Shown here: positions 38,288-51,181 of the stretch, one piece after another | Layout of the letters: every line of letters begins with the position of its first letter | Numbering within the stretch: position 1 is the stretch's first letter | NCBI GenBank assembly: GCA_963920705.1 | Contig: CAWUCO010000060.1 | Coordinates: 372,001-436,000 of the forward strand | DNA length: 64,000 nt | Origin: Odiellus spinosus | Taxonomy: Eukaryota; Arthropoda; Arachnida; Opiliones; Phalangiidae | Reading direction: 5' to 3' | The notes under the pieces: model-generated | What the model was told of the DNA's origin: nothing | What the model saw: the letters and a program-made list of their open reading frames with translations, nothing else | The model's database searches: none | Position numbers and translations under genes: made by a program

Positions 38288-39343
38288 TTGGGAAATTTGT
38301 GGATCTATACTTTGGAAATTTGTAAAACTATACTTGGGAAATTTGTAAATCTATACTTGGGAAATTTGTAAATCTATACTTGGGAAATTTGTAAATCTAT
38401 ACTTGGGAAATTTGTAAATCTATACTTGGGAAATTTGTGGATCTATACTTGGAAAATTTATGGATCTATACTTGGGGAATTAATGGATCTATACTTGGGA
38501 AATTTGTGGATCTATACTTGGGAAATTTGTGGATCTATACTAGGGAAATTTGTAAATATATACTTGGAAAATTTGTAAATCTATACTTGGGAAATTTTTA
38601 AATTTATACTTGAGAAATTTGTAAATCTGTACTTGGGAAATTTGTAAATCTATACTTGGGAAATTTGTAGATCTATACTTGTGAAATTTGTAAAACTATA
38701 CTTGGGAAATTTGTGGATCTATACTTGGGAAATTTATGGATCTATACTTTGGAAATTTGTGGATCTATACTTGAAATTTGTAAATCTATACTTGGGAAAT
38801 TTGTAAATCTATACTTGGGAAATTTGTAAATCTATACTTGGGAAATTTGTAAATCTATACTTGGGAAATTTGTAAATCAATACTTGTGAAATTTGTAAAA
38901 CTATACTTGGGAAATTTGTGGATCTATACTTGGGAAATTTGTGGATCTATACTTTGGAAATTTGTAAATCTATACTTGTTAAATTTGTAAATCTATACTT
39001 GGGAAATTTGTAAATCTATACTTGGGAAATTTGTGGATCTATACTTGGGAAATTTGTAAATCTATACTTGGGAAATTTGTAAATCTATACCTTGGAAATT
39101 TGTAAATCTATACTTGGGAAATTTGTAAATCTATACTTGGGAAATTTGTAAATCTATACTTGGGAAATTTGTGGATCTATACTTGGGAAATTTGTGGATC
39201 TATACTTGGGAAATTTGTAAATCTATACTTGGGAAATTTGTAAATATATACTTGGGAAATTTGTAAATCTATACTTGGGAAATTTGTAAATCTATACTTG
39301 GGAAATTTGTAAATCTATACTTGGGAAATTTGTAAATCTATAC

Positions 39344-39688
39344 TTGGGAAATTTGTGGATAAATACTTGGGAAATTTGTGGATAAATACTTGGGAAATTT
39401 GTTTATAAATACTTGGGAAATTTGTTTATAAATACTTGGGAAATTTGTGGATCTATACTTGGGAAATTTGTGGATCTATACTTGGGAAATTTGTGGATCT
39501 ATACTTGGGAAATTTGTGGATCTATTCTTGGGAAATTTTTGGATCTATACTTGGGAAATTTGTGGATCTATACTTGGGAAATTTGTGGATCTATACTTGG
39601 GAAATTTGTGGATCTATACTTGCGAAATTTTTGGATCTATACTTGGGAAATTTGTGGATCTATACTTGGGAAATTTGTGGATCTATAC
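39344..39688 (+). repeat. Compound cassette, truncated form, with 11 GG monomers
   Basis: Two GGATAAATAC, two TTTATAAATAC, then 11 GG monomers (39436-39688), returning directly to canonical monomers. It lacks the second half (GGATAAATAC to GGATCTTTAC) found at 38173-38287 and 40678-40792. Its TTTATAAATAC pair lies 943 bp (41 monomers) before that at 40333-40378, and both share a TTGCG monomer in the GG run, so it is a nested partial duplicate of that cassette. Confidence 0.87.
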
Positions 39689-40240
39689 TTGGGAAATTTG
39701 TAAATCTATACTTGGGAAATTTGTAAATCTATACTTGGGAAATTTGTAAATCAATACTTGTGAAATTTGTAAAACTATACTTGAGAAATTTGTGGATCTA
39801 TACTTGGGAAATTTGTGGATCTATACTTTGGAAATTTGTAAATCTATACTTGTTAAATTTGTAAATCTATACTTGGGAAATTTGTAAATCTATACTTGGG
39901 AAATTTGTGGATCTATACTTGGGAAATTTGTAAATCTATACTTGGGAAATTTGTAAATCTATACCTTGGAAATTTGTAAATCTATACTTGGGAAATTTGT
40001 AAATCTATACTTGGGAAATTTGTAAATCTATACTTGGGAAATTTGTGGATCTATACTTGGGAAATTTGTGGATCTATACTTGGGAAATTTGTAAATCTAT
40101 ACTTGGGAAATTTGTAAATCTATACTTGGGAAATTTGTAAATCTATACTTGGGAAATTTGTAAATCTATACTTGGGAAATTTGTAAATCTATACTTGGGA
40201 AATTTGTAAATCTATACTTGGTAAATTTGTAAATCTATAC

Positions 40241-40792
40241 TTGGGAAATTTGTGGATAAATACTTGGGAAATTTGTGGATAAATACTTGGGAAATTTGTG
40301 GATAAATACTTGGGAAATTTGTGGATAAATACTTGGGAAATTTGTTTATAAATACTTGGGAAATTTGTTTATAAATACTTGGGAAATTTGTGGATCTATA
40401 CTTGGGAAATTTGTGGATCTATACTTGGGAAATTTGTGGATCTATACTTGGGAAATTTGTGGATCTATACTTGGGAAATTTTTGGATCTATACTTGGGAA
40501 ATTTGTGGATCTATACTTGGGAAATTTGTGGATCTATACTTGGGAAATTTGTGGATCTATACTTGCGAAATTTTTGGATCTATACTTGGGAAATTTGTGG
40601 ATCTATACTTGGGAAATTTGTGGATCTATACTTGGGAAATTTTTGGATCTATACTTGGGAAATTTGTAAATCTATACTTGGGAAATTTGTGGATAAATAC
40701 TTGGGAAATTTGTGGATAAATTCTTGGGAAATTTGTTTATAAATACTTGGGAAATTTGTGGAAAAATACTTGGGAAATTTGTGGATCTTTAC
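40241..40792 (+). repeat. Compound cassette with 12 GG monomers
   Basis: Four GGATAAATAC, two TTTATAAATAC, 12 GG monomers (40379-40654, including a TTGCG one at 40563), one canonical monomer, GGATAAATAC, GGATAAATTC, TTTATAAATAC, GGAAAAATAC and GGATCTTTAC. It is part of the first full 2482-bp HOR copy. Confidence 0.9.
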
Positions 40793-42745
40793 TTGGGAAA
40801 TTTGTGGATCTATACTTTGAAAATTTGTAAAACTATACTTGGGAAATTTGTAAATCTATACTTGGGAAATTTGTAAATCTATACTTGGGAAATTTGTAAA
40901 TCTATACTTGGGAAATTTGTGGATCTATACTTGGGAAATTTGTGGATCTATACTTGGGGAATTAATGGATCTATACTTGGGAAATTTGTGGATCTATACT
41001 TGGGAAATTTGTGGATCTATACTTGGGAAATTTGTAAATATATACTTGGGAAATTGGTAAATCTATACTTGGGAAATTTTTAAATTTATACTTGAGAAAT
41101 TTGTAAATCTATACTTGGGAAATTTGTAAATCTATACTTGGGAAATTTGTAGATCTATACTTGTGAAATTTGTAAAACTATACTTGGGAAATTTGTGGAA
41201 CTATACTTGGGAAATTTATGGATCTATACTTTGGAAATTTGTGGATCTATACTTGAAATTTGTAAATCTATACTTGGGAAATTTGTAAATCTATACTTGG
41301 GAAATTTGTAAATCTATACTTGGGAAATTTGTAAATCTATACTTGGGAAATTTGTAAATCAATACTTGTGAAATTTGTAAAACTATACTTGGGAAATTTG
41401 TGGATCTATACTTGGGAAATTTGTGGATCTATACTTTGGAAATTTGTAAATCTATACTTGTTAAATTTGTAAATCTATACTTGGGAAATTTGTAAATCTA
41501 TACTTGGGAAATTTGTGGATCTATACTTGGGAAATTTGTAAATCTATACTTGGGAAATTTGTAAATCTATACTTTGGAAATTTGTAAATCTATACTTGGG
41601 AAATTTGTAAATCTATACTTGGGAAATTTGTAAATCTATACTTGGGAAATTTGTAAATCTATACTTGGGAAATTTGTGGATCTATACTTGGGAAATTTGT
41701 GGATCTATACTTGGGAAATTTGTAAATCTATACTTGGGAAATTTGTAAATCTATACTTGGGAAATTTGTAAATCTATACTTGGGAAATTTGTAAATCTAT
41801 ACTTGTGAAATTTGTGGATCTATTCTTGGGAAATTTGTGGATCTATACTTTGGAAATTTGTAAATCTATACTTGGGAAATTTGTAAATCTATACTTGGGA
41901 AATTTGTAAATCTATACTTTGGAAATTTGTAAATCTATACTTTGGAAATTTGTAAATCTATACTTGGGAAATTTGTAAATCTATACTTGGGAAATTTGTA
42001 AATCTATACTTGGGAAATTTGTAAATCTATACTTGGGAAATTTGTAAATCTATTCTTGGGAAATTTCTAAATCTATACTTGGGAAATTTGTAAATCTATA
42101 CTTGGGAAATTTGTGGATCTATACTTGGGAAATTAGTTGATCTATACTTGGGAAATTTGTGGATCTATACTTGGGAAATTTGTAAATCTATACTTGTGAA
42201 ATTTGTAAAACTATACTTGGGAAATTTGTGGATCTATACTTGGGAAATTTGTGGATCTATACTTTGGAAATTTGTAAATCTATACTTGTTAAATTTGTAA
42301 ATCTATACTTGGGAAATTTGTAAATCTATACTTGGGAAATTTGTGGATCTATACTTGGGAAATTTGTAAATCTATACTTGGGAAATTTGTAAATCTATAC
42401 TTTGGAAATTTGTAAATCTATACTTGGGAAATTTGTAAATCTATACTTGGGAAATTTGTAAATCTATACTTGGGAAATTTGTAAATCTATACTTGGGAAA
42501 TTTGTAAATCTAAACTTGGGAAATTTGTGGATCTATACTTGGGAAATTTGTGGATCTATACTTGGGAAATTTGTAAATCTATACTTGGGAAATTTGTAAA
42601 TCTATACTTGGGAAATTTGTAAATCTATACTTGTGAAATTTGTGGATCTATTCTTGGGAAATTTGTGGATCTATACTTTGGAAATTTGTAAATCTATACT
42701 TGGGAAATTTGTAAATCTATACTTGGGAAATTTGTAAATCTATAC

Positions 42746-43251
42746 TTGGGAAATTTGTGGATAAATACTTGGGAAATTTGTGGATAAATACTTGGGAAAT
42801 TTGTGGATAAATACTTGGGAAATTTGTTTATAAATACTTGGGAAATTTGTTTATAAATACTTGGGAAATTTGTGGATCTATACTTGGGAAATTTGTGGAT
42901 CTATACTTGGGAAATTTGTGGATCTATACTTGGGAAATTTGTGGATCTATACTTGGGAAATTTTTGGATCTATACTTGGGAAATTTGTGGATCTATACTT
43001 GGGAAATTTGTGGATCTATACTTGGGAAATTTTTGGATCTATACTTGGGAAATTTGTGGATCTATACTTGGGAAATTTGTGGATCTATACTTGGGAAATT
43101 TTTGGATCTATACTTGGGAAATTTGTAAATCTATACTTGGGAAATTTGTGGATAAATACTTGGGAAATTTGTGGATAAATACTTGGGAAATTTGTTTATA
43201 AATACTTGGGAAATTTGTGGAAAAATACTTGGGAAATTTGTGGATCTTTAC
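42746..43251 (+). repeat. Compound cassette in the second 2482-bp copy
   Basis: Three GGATAAATAC, two TTTATAAATAC, 11 GG monomers (42861-43113), one canonical, two GGATAAATAC, TTTATAAATAC, GGAAAAATAC, GGATCTTTAC. The TTTATAAATAC pair is exactly 2482 bp from that at 40333-40378. One GGATAAATAC and one GG monomer fewer than that copy. Confidence 0.9.
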
Positions 43252-45273
43252 TTGGGAAATTTGTGGATCTATACTTTGGAAATTTGTAAAACTATACTTG
43301 GGAAATTTGTAAATCTATACTTGGGAAATTATTAAATCTATACTTGGGAAATTTGTAAATCTATACTTGGGAAATTTGTGGATCTATACTTGGGAAATTT
43401 GAGGATCTATACTTGGGGAATTAATGGATCTATACTTGGGAAATTTGTGGATCTATACTTGGGAAATTTGTGGATCTATACTTGGGAAATTTGTAAATAT
43501 ATACTTGGGAAATTTGTAAATCTATACTTGGGAAATTGGTAAATCTATACTCTGGAAATTTTTAAATTTATACTTGAGAAATTTGTAAATCTATACTTGG
43601 GAAATTTGTAAATCTATACTTGGGAAATTTGTAGATCTATACTTGTGAAATTTGTAAAACTATACTTGGGAAATTTGTGGATCTATACTTGGGAAATTTA
43701 TGGATCTATACTTTGGAAATTTGTGGATCTATACTTGAAATTTGTAAATCTATACTTGGGAAATTTGTAAATCTATACTTGGGAAATTTGTAAATCTATA
43801 CTTGGGAAATTTGTAAATCTATACTTGGGAAATTTGTAAATCAATACTTGTGAAATTTGTAAAACTATACTTGGGAAATTTGTGGATCTATACTTGGGAA
43901 ATTTGTGGATCTATACTTTGGAAATTTGTAAATCTATACTTGTTAAATTTGTAAATCTATACTTGGGAAATTTGTGGATCTATACTTGGGAAATTTGTGG
44001 ATCTATACTTGGGAAATTTGTAAATCTATACTTTGGAAATTTGTAAATCTATACTTGGGAAATTTGTAAATCTATACTTGGGAAATTTGTAAATCTATAC
44101 TTGGGAAATTTGTAAATCTATACTTGGGAAATTTGTGGATCTATACTTGGGAAATTTGTGGATCTATACTTGGGAAATTTGTAAATCTATACTTGGGAAA
44201 TTTGTAAATCTATACTTGGGAAATTTGTAAATCTATACTTGGGAAATTTGTAAATCTATACTTGGGAAATTTGTAAATCTATACTTGTGAAATTTGTGGA
44301 TCTATTCTTGGGAAATTTGTGGATCTATACTTTGGAAATTTGTAAATCTATACTTGGGAAATTTGTAAATCTATACTTGGGAAATTTGTAAATCTATACT
44401 TTGGAAATTTGTAAATCTATACTTGGGAAATTTGTAAATCTATACTTGGGAAATTTGTAAATCTATACTTGGGAAATTTGTAAATCTATTCTTGGGAAAT
44501 TTCTAAATCTATACTTGGGAAATTTGTAAATCTATACTTGGGAAATTTGTGGATCTATACTTGGGAAATTAGTTGATCTATACTTGGGAAATTTGTGGAT
44601 CTATACTTGGGAAATTTTTAAATCTATACTTGGGAAATTTGTAAATATATACTTGGGAAATTTGTAAATCTATACTTGGGAAATTTGTAAATCAATACTT
44701 GTGAAATTTGTAAAACTATACTTGTGAAATTTGTGGATCTATACTTGGGAAATTTGTGGATCTATACTTTGAAAATTTGTAAATCTATACTTGGGAAATT
44801 TGTAAATCTATACTTTGGAAATTTGTAAATCTATACTTGGGAAATTTGTAAATCTATACTTGAGAAATTTGTAAATCTATACTTGGGAAATTTGTAAATC
44901 TATACTTGGGAAATTTGTAAATCTATACTTGGGAAATTTGTGGATCTATACTTGGGAAATTTGTAAATCTATACTTGGGAAATTCGTAAATCTATACTTT
45001 GGAAATTTGTAAATCTATACTTGGGAAATTTGTAAATCTATACTTGGGAAATTTGTAAATCTATACTTGGGAAATTTGTAAATCTATACTTGGGATATTT
45101 TTGGATCTATACTTGGGAAATTTGTGGATCTATACTTGGGAAATTTGTATAGCTATACTTGGGAAATTTTTGGATCTATACTTGGGAAATTTGTAAATCT
45201 ATACTTGGGAAATTTGTAAATCTATACTTGGGAAATTTGTAAATCTATACTTGTGAAATTTGTTAATCTATAC

Positions 45274-45388
45274 TTGGGAAATTTGTGGATAAATACTTGG
45301 GAAATTTGTGGATAAATACTTGGGAAATTTGTTTATAAATACTTGGGAAATTTGTGGAAAAATACTTGGGAAATTTGTGGATCTTTAC
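45274..45388 (+). repeat. Short cassette ending in GGATCTTTAC, 2346-bp copy 1
   Basis: Five monomers: two GGATAAATAC, TTTATAAATAC, GGAAAAATAC, GGATCTTTAC. Preceded by TTGTG and GTTAATC monomers. Confidence 0.9.
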
Positions 45389-46469
45389 TTGGGAAATTTG
45401 TGGATCTATACTTTGGAAATTTGTAAATCTATACTTGGGAAATTTGTAAATCTATACTTGGGAAATTTGTAAATCTATACTTGGGAAATTTGTGGATCTA
45501 TACTTGGGAAATTAATGGATCTATACTTGGGAAATTTGTGGATCTATACTTGGGAAATTTGTGGATCTATACTTGGGAAATTTGTAAATATATACTTGGG
45601 AAATTTGTAAATCTATACTTGGGAAATTTGTAAATCTATACTTGGGAAATTTGTAAATCTATACTTGGGAAATTTTTAAATTTATACTTGAGAAATTTGT
45701 AAATCTATACTTGGGAAATTTGTAAATCTATACTTGGGAAATTTGTAGATCTATACTTGTGAAATTTGTAAAACTATACTTGGGAAATTTGTGGATCTAT
45801 ACTTGGGAAATTTATGGATCTATACTTTGGAAATTTGTAAATCTATACTTTGGAAATTTGTAAATCTATACTTGGGAAATTTGTAAATCTATACTTGGGA
45901 AATTTGTAAATCTATACTTGGGAAATTTGTAAATCAATACTTGTGAAATTTGTAAAACTATACTTGGGAAATTTGTGGATCTATACTTGGGAAATTTGTG
46001 GATCTATACTTTGTTAATTTGTAAATCTATACTTGGGAAATTTGTAAATCTATACTTGGGAAATTTGTAAATCTACTCTTGGGAAATTTGTAAATCTATA
46101 CTTGGGAAATTTGTAAATCTATACTTGGGAAATTTGTGGATCTATACTTGGGAAATTTGTGGATCTTTACTTGGGAAATTTGTGGATCTATACTTGGGAA
46201 ATTTGTAAATCTATACTTTGGAAATTTGAAAATCTATACTTGGGAAATTTGTAAATCTATGTTTGGGAAATTTGTAAATCTATACTTGGGAAATTTGTAA
46301 ATCTATACTTGGGAAATTTGTGGATCTATACTTGGGAAATTTGTGGATCTATACTTGGGAAATTTGTGGATCTATACTTGGGAAATTTGTAAATCTATAC
46401 TTGGGAAATTTGTAAATCTATACTTGGGAAATTTGTAAATCTATACTTGGGAAATTTGTAAATCTATAC

Positions 46470-46860
46470 TTGGGAAATTTGTGGATAAATACTTGGGAAA
46501 TTTGTGGATAAATACTTGGGAAATTTGTGGATAAATACTTGGGAAATTTGTTTATAAATACTTTGGAAATTTGTGGATAAATACTTGGGAAATTTGTGGA
46601 TCTATACTTGGGAAATTTGTGGATCTATAATTGGAAAATTTGTGGATCTATACTTGGGAAATTTGTGGATCTATACTTGGGAAATTTGTGGATCTATACT
46701 TGGGAAATTTGTGGATCTAAACTTGGGAAATTTGTGGATCTATGCTTGGGAAATTTGTGGATCTATGCTTGGGAAATTTGTGGATCTATACTTGTGAAAT
46801 TTGTGGATCTATACTTGGGAAATTTGTAGAGCTATACTTGGGAAATTTGTAGAGCTATAC
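46470..46860 (+). repeat. GG-GAGC cassette 1
   Basis: Three GGATAAATAC, TTTATAAATAC, a TTTGG-GGATAAATAC monomer, then ten GG monomers carrying private changes (CTATAATTGG, TTGGAAAA, CTAAAC, CTATGC twice, TTGTG), closed by two GTAGAGCTATAC monomers at 46815-46860. The GAGC pair is confined to Domain III. Confidence 0.88.
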
Positions 46861-47619
46861 TTGGGAAATTTGTGGATCTATACTTGGGAAATTAGTTGAT
46901 CTATACTTGGGAAATTTGTGGATCTATACTTGGGAAATTTTTAAATCTATACTTGGGAAATTTGTAAATATATACTTGGGAAATTTGTAAATCTATACTT
47001 GGGAAATTTGTAAATCTATACTTGTGAAATTTGTAAAACTATACTTGTGAAATTTGTGGATCTATACTTGGGAAATTTGTGGATCTATACTTTGGAAATT
47101 TGTAAATCTATACTTGGGAAATTTGTAAATCTATACTTTGGAAATTTGTAAATCTATACTTGGGAAATTTGTAAATCTATACTTGAGAAATTTGTAAATC
47201 TATACTTGGGAAATTTGTAAATCTATACTTGGGAAATTTGTAAATCTATACTTGGGAAATTTGTAAATCTATACTTGGGAAATTTGTGGATCTATACTTG
47301 GGAAATTTGTAAATCTATACTTGGGAAATTCGTAAATCTATACTTTGGAAATTTGTAAATCTATACTTGGGAAATTTGTAAATCTATACTTGGGAAATTT
47401 GTAAATCTATACTTGGGAAATTTGTAAATCTATACTTGGGATATTTTTGGATCTATACTTGGGAAATTTGTGGATCTATACTTGGGAAATTTGTATAGCT
47501 ATACTTGGGAAATTTTTGGATCTATACTTGGGAAATTTGTAAATCTATACTTGGGAAATTTGTAAATCTATACTTGGGAAATTTGTAAATCTATACTTGT
47601 GAAATTTGTAAATCTATAC

Positions 47620-47734
47620 TTGGGAAATTTGTGGATAAATACTTGGGAAATTTGTGGATAAATACTTGGGAAATTTGTTTATAAATACTTGGGAAATTTG
47701 TGGAAAAATACTTGGGAAATTTGTGGATCTTTAC
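47620..47734 (+). repeat. Short cassette ending in GGATCTTTAC, 2346-bp copy 2
   Basis: Same five monomers as 45274-45388, exactly 2346 bp downstream. Confidence 0.9.
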
Positions 47735-48861
47735 TTGGGAAATTTGTGGATCTATACTTTGGAAATTTGTAAATCTATACTTGGGAAATTTGTAAATCTA
47801 TACTTGGGAAATTTGTAAATCTATACTTGGGAAATTTGTGGATCTATACTTGGGAAATTAATGGATCTATACTTGGGAAATTTGTGGATCTATACTTGGG
47901 AAATTTGTGGATCTATACTTGGGAAATTTGAAAATATATACTTGGGAAATTTGTAAATCTATACTTGGGAAATTTGTAAATCTATACTTGGGAAATTTGT
48001 AAATCTATACTTGAGAAATTTGTAAATTTATACTTGAGAAATTTGTAAATCTATACTTGGGAAATTTGTAAATCTATACTTGGGAAATTTGTAGATCTAT
48101 ACTTGTGAAATTTGTAAAACTATACTTGGGAAATTTGTGGATCTATACTTGGGAAATTTATGGATCTATACTTTGGAAATTTGTAAATCTATACTTTGGA
48201 AATTTGTAAATCTATACTTGGGAAATTTGTAAATCTATACTTGGGAAATTTGTAAATCTATACTTGGGAAATTTGTAAATCAATACTTGTGAAATTTGTA
48301 AAACTATACTTGGGAAATTTGTGGATCTATACTTGGGAAATTTGTGGATCTATACTTTGTTAATTTGTAAATCTATACTTGGGAAATTTGTAAATCTATA
48401 CTTGGGAAATTTGTAAATCTACTCTTGGGAAATTTGTAAATCTATACTTGGGAAATTTGTAAATCTATACTTGGGAAATTTGTGGATCTATACTTGGGAA
48501 ATTTGTGGAAAAATACTTGGGAAATTTGTGGATCTTTACTTGGGAAATTTGTGGATCTATACTTGGGAAATTTTTAAATCTATACTTTGGAAATTTGAAA
48601 ATCTATACTTGGGAAATTTGTAAATCTATGTTTGGGAAATTTGTAAATCTATACTTGGGAAATTTGTAAATCTATACTTGGGAAATTTGTGGATCTATAC
48701 TTGGGAAATTTGTGGATCTATACTTGGGAAATTTGTGGATCTATACTTGGGAAATTTGTGGATCTATACTTGGGAAATTTGTAAATCTATACTTGGGAAA
48801 TTTGTAAATCTATACTTGGGAAATTTGTAAATCTATACTTGGGAAATTTGTAAATCTATAC

Positions 48862-49229
48862 TTGGGAAATTTGTGGATAAATACTTGGGAAATTTGTGGA
48901 TAAATACTTGGGAAATTTGTTTATAAATACTTTGGAAATTTGTGGATAAATACTTGGGAAATTTGTGGATCTATACTTGGGAAATTTGTGGATCTATAAT
49001 TGGAAAATTTGTGGATCTATACTTGGGAAATTTGTGGATCTATACTTGGGAAATTTGTGGATCTATACTTGGGAAATTTGTGGATCTAAACTTGGGAAAT
49101 TTGTGGATCTATGCTTGGGAAATTTGTGGATCTATACTTGTGAAATTTGTGGATCTATACTTGGGAAATTTGTAGAGCTATACTTGGGAAATTTGTAGAG
49201 CTATACTTGGGAAATTTTTGGATCTATAC
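48862..49229 (+). repeat. GG-GAGC cassette 2
   Basis: Two GGATAAATAC, TTTATAAATAC, TTTGG-GGATAAATAC, nine GG monomers with the same private changes as 46470-46860 but one CTATGC monomer instead of two, a GAGC pair (49161-49206), and a TTTGGATC monomer. It is the duplicate of GG-GAGC cassette 1. Confidence 0.88.
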
Positions 49230-49298
49230 TTGGGAAATTTGTAAATCTATACTTGGGAAATTTGTAAATCTATACTTGTGAAATTTGTAAATCTATAC

Positions 49299-49504
49299 TT
49301 GGGAAATTTGTGGATAAATACTTGGGAAATTTGTGGATAAATACTTGGGAAATTTGTTTATAAATACTTGGGAAATTTGTGGATAAATACTTGGGAAATT
49401 TGTGGATAAATACTTGGGAAATTTGTGGATAAATACTTGGGAAATTTGTGGATAAATACTTGGGAAATTTTTTATAAATACTTGAGAAATTTGTGGATAA
49501 ATAC
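49299..49504 (+). repeat. Long ATAAATAC cassette with 22-bp monomer
   Basis: Two GGATAAATAC, TTTATAAATAC, four GGATAAATAC, a 22-bp TTTTTTATAAATAC monomer (49460-49481), and a TTGAG-GGATAAATAC monomer. Because no monomer here contains CTATA, the reverse strand lacks its usual TAG, giving the only long open reverse-strand stretch of the window (49293-49535). It has no other sign of being a gene. Confidence 0.88.
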
Positions 49505-49964
49505 TTGGGAAATTTGTGGATCTATACTTGGGCAATTTGTGGATCTATACTTGGTAAATTTGTGGATCTATACTTGGTAAATTTGTGGATCTATACTTGG
49601 GAAATTTGTGGATCTATACTTGGGAAATTTGTGGAAAAATACTTGGGAAATTTGTGGATCTTTACTTGGGAAATTTGTGGATCTATACTTGGGAAATTTG
49701 TAAATCTATACTTTGGAAATTTGTAAATCTATACTTGGGAAATTTGTAAATCTATACTTGGGAAATTTGTAAATCTATACTTGGGAAATTTGTAAATCTA
49801 TACTTGGGAAATTTGTGGATCTATACTTGGGAAATTTGTGGATCTATACTTGGGAAATTTGTGGATCTATACTTGGGAAATTTGTGGATCTATACTTGGG
49901 AAATTTGTAAATCTATACTTGGGAAATTTGTAAATCTATACTTGGGAAATTTGTAAATCTATAC

Positions 49965-50308
49965 TTGGGAAATTTGTGGATAAATACTTGGGAAATTTGT
50001 CTATAAATACTTGGGAAATTTGTGGATAAATACTTGGGAAATTTTTTATAAATACTTTGGAAATTTGTGGATAAATACTTGGGACATTTGTGGATCTATA
50101 CTTGGGAAATTTGTGGATCTATAATTGGAAAATTTGTGGATCTATACTTGGGAGATTTGTGGATCTATACTTGGGAAATTTGTGGATCTATACTTGGGAA
50201 ATTTGTGGATCTATGCTTGGGAAATTTGTGGATCTATACTTGGGAAATTTGTGGATCTATACTTGGGAAATTTGTAGAGCTATACTTGGGAAATTTGTAG
50301 AGCTATAC
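49965..50308 (+). repeat. GG-GAGC cassette 3
   Basis: GGATAAATAC, a CTATAAATAC variant, GGATAAATAC, a 22-bp TTTTTTATAAATAC monomer (50034-50055), TTTGG-GGATAAATAC, GG monomers including private GGGACATTTG and GGGAGATTTG changes, and the GAGC pair (50263-50308). Confidence 0.86.
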
Positions 50309-50377
50309 TTGGGAAATTTTTGGATCTATACTTGGGAAATTTGTAAATCTATACTTGGGAAATTTGTAAATCTATAC

Positions 50378-50606
50378 TTGGGAAATTTGTGGATAAATAC
50401 TTGGGAAATTTGTGGATAAATACTTGGGAAATTTGTTTATAAATACTTGGGAAATTTGTGGAAAAATACTTGGGAAATTTGTGGATAAATACTTGGGAAA
50501 TTTGTGGATAAATGCTTGGGAAATTTGTGGATAAATACTTGGGAAATTTGTGGATAAATACTTGGGAAATTTTTTATAAATACTTGAGAAATTTGTGGAT
50601 AAATAC
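50378..50606 (+). repeat. Long ATAAATAC cassette, 1263-bp HOR copy 1
   Basis: Two GGATAAATAC, TTTATAAATAC, GGAAAAATAC, GGATAAATAC, GGATAAATGC, two GGATAAATAC, the 22-bp monomer (50562-50583), TTGAG-GGATAAATAC. The order is close to that of the Domain I cassettes, which suggests common descent. Confidence 0.88.
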
Positions 50607-51181
50607 TTGGGAAATTTGTGGATCTATACTTGGGAAATTTGTGGATCTATACTTGGGAAATTTGTGGATCTATACTTGGGAAATTTTTGGATCTATACTT
50701 GGGAAATTTGTAAATCTATACTTTTGAAATTTGTAAATCTATACTTGGGAAATTTGTAGATCTATACTTGTGAAATTTGTAAAACTATACTTGGGAAATT
50801 TGTGGATCTATACTTTGGAAATTTGTGGATCTTTACTTGGGAAATTTGTGGATCTATACTTGGGAAATTTGTAAATCTATACTTGGGAAATTTGTAAATC
50901 TATACTTTGGAAATTTGTAAATCTATACTTTTGAAATTTGTAAATCTATGTTTGGGAAATTTGTAAATCTATACTTGGGAAATTTGTAAATCTATACTTG
51001 GGAAATTTGTAAATCTATACTTGGGAAATTTGTAAATCTAAACTTGGGAAATTTGTGGATCTATACTTGGGAAATTTGTGGATCTATACTTGGGAAATTT
51101 GTGGATCTATACTTGGGAAATTTGTAAATCTATACTTGGGAAATTTTTAAATCTATACTTGGGAAATTTGTAAATCTATAC

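Larger units (their letters stand above)
38771..43755 (+). repeat. 2482-bp HOR, two full copies and the start of a third
   Basis: A 21-bp monomer (TTGAAATTTG, two G lost) starts at 38771, 41253 and 43735, each 2482 bp apart (107 x 23 + 21). Each is preceded by AGATC, AAAAC, GG, ATGG and TTTGG monomers and followed by canonical monomers. The compound cassettes at 40241 and 42746 lie in matching places. In the second copy the GG run is one monomer shorter and another monomer is gained elsewhere, so the total is unchanged. Confidence 0.9.
44571..49239 (+). repeat. 2346-bp (102-monomer) tandem duplication
   Basis: Private variants repeat at 2346 bp: GGGATATTTTTGG (45092 and 47438), TTGTTAATTT (46011 and 48357) and the short cassettes at 45274 and 47620. 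AGTTGATC (44571 and 46894) is at 2323 bp and the GG-GAGC cassettes are about 2392 bp apart, so single monomers were gained or lost. Copy 2 also has an added GGAAAAATAC-GGATCTTTAC pair at 48494-48539. The edges are approximate. Confidence 0.87.

Noticed and set aside
49293..49535. Reverse-strand open frame of 80 codons
   Set aside because: It exists only because ATAAATAC monomers lack the reverse TAG. Same periodic satellite peptide; no start context or neighbour supports a gene.
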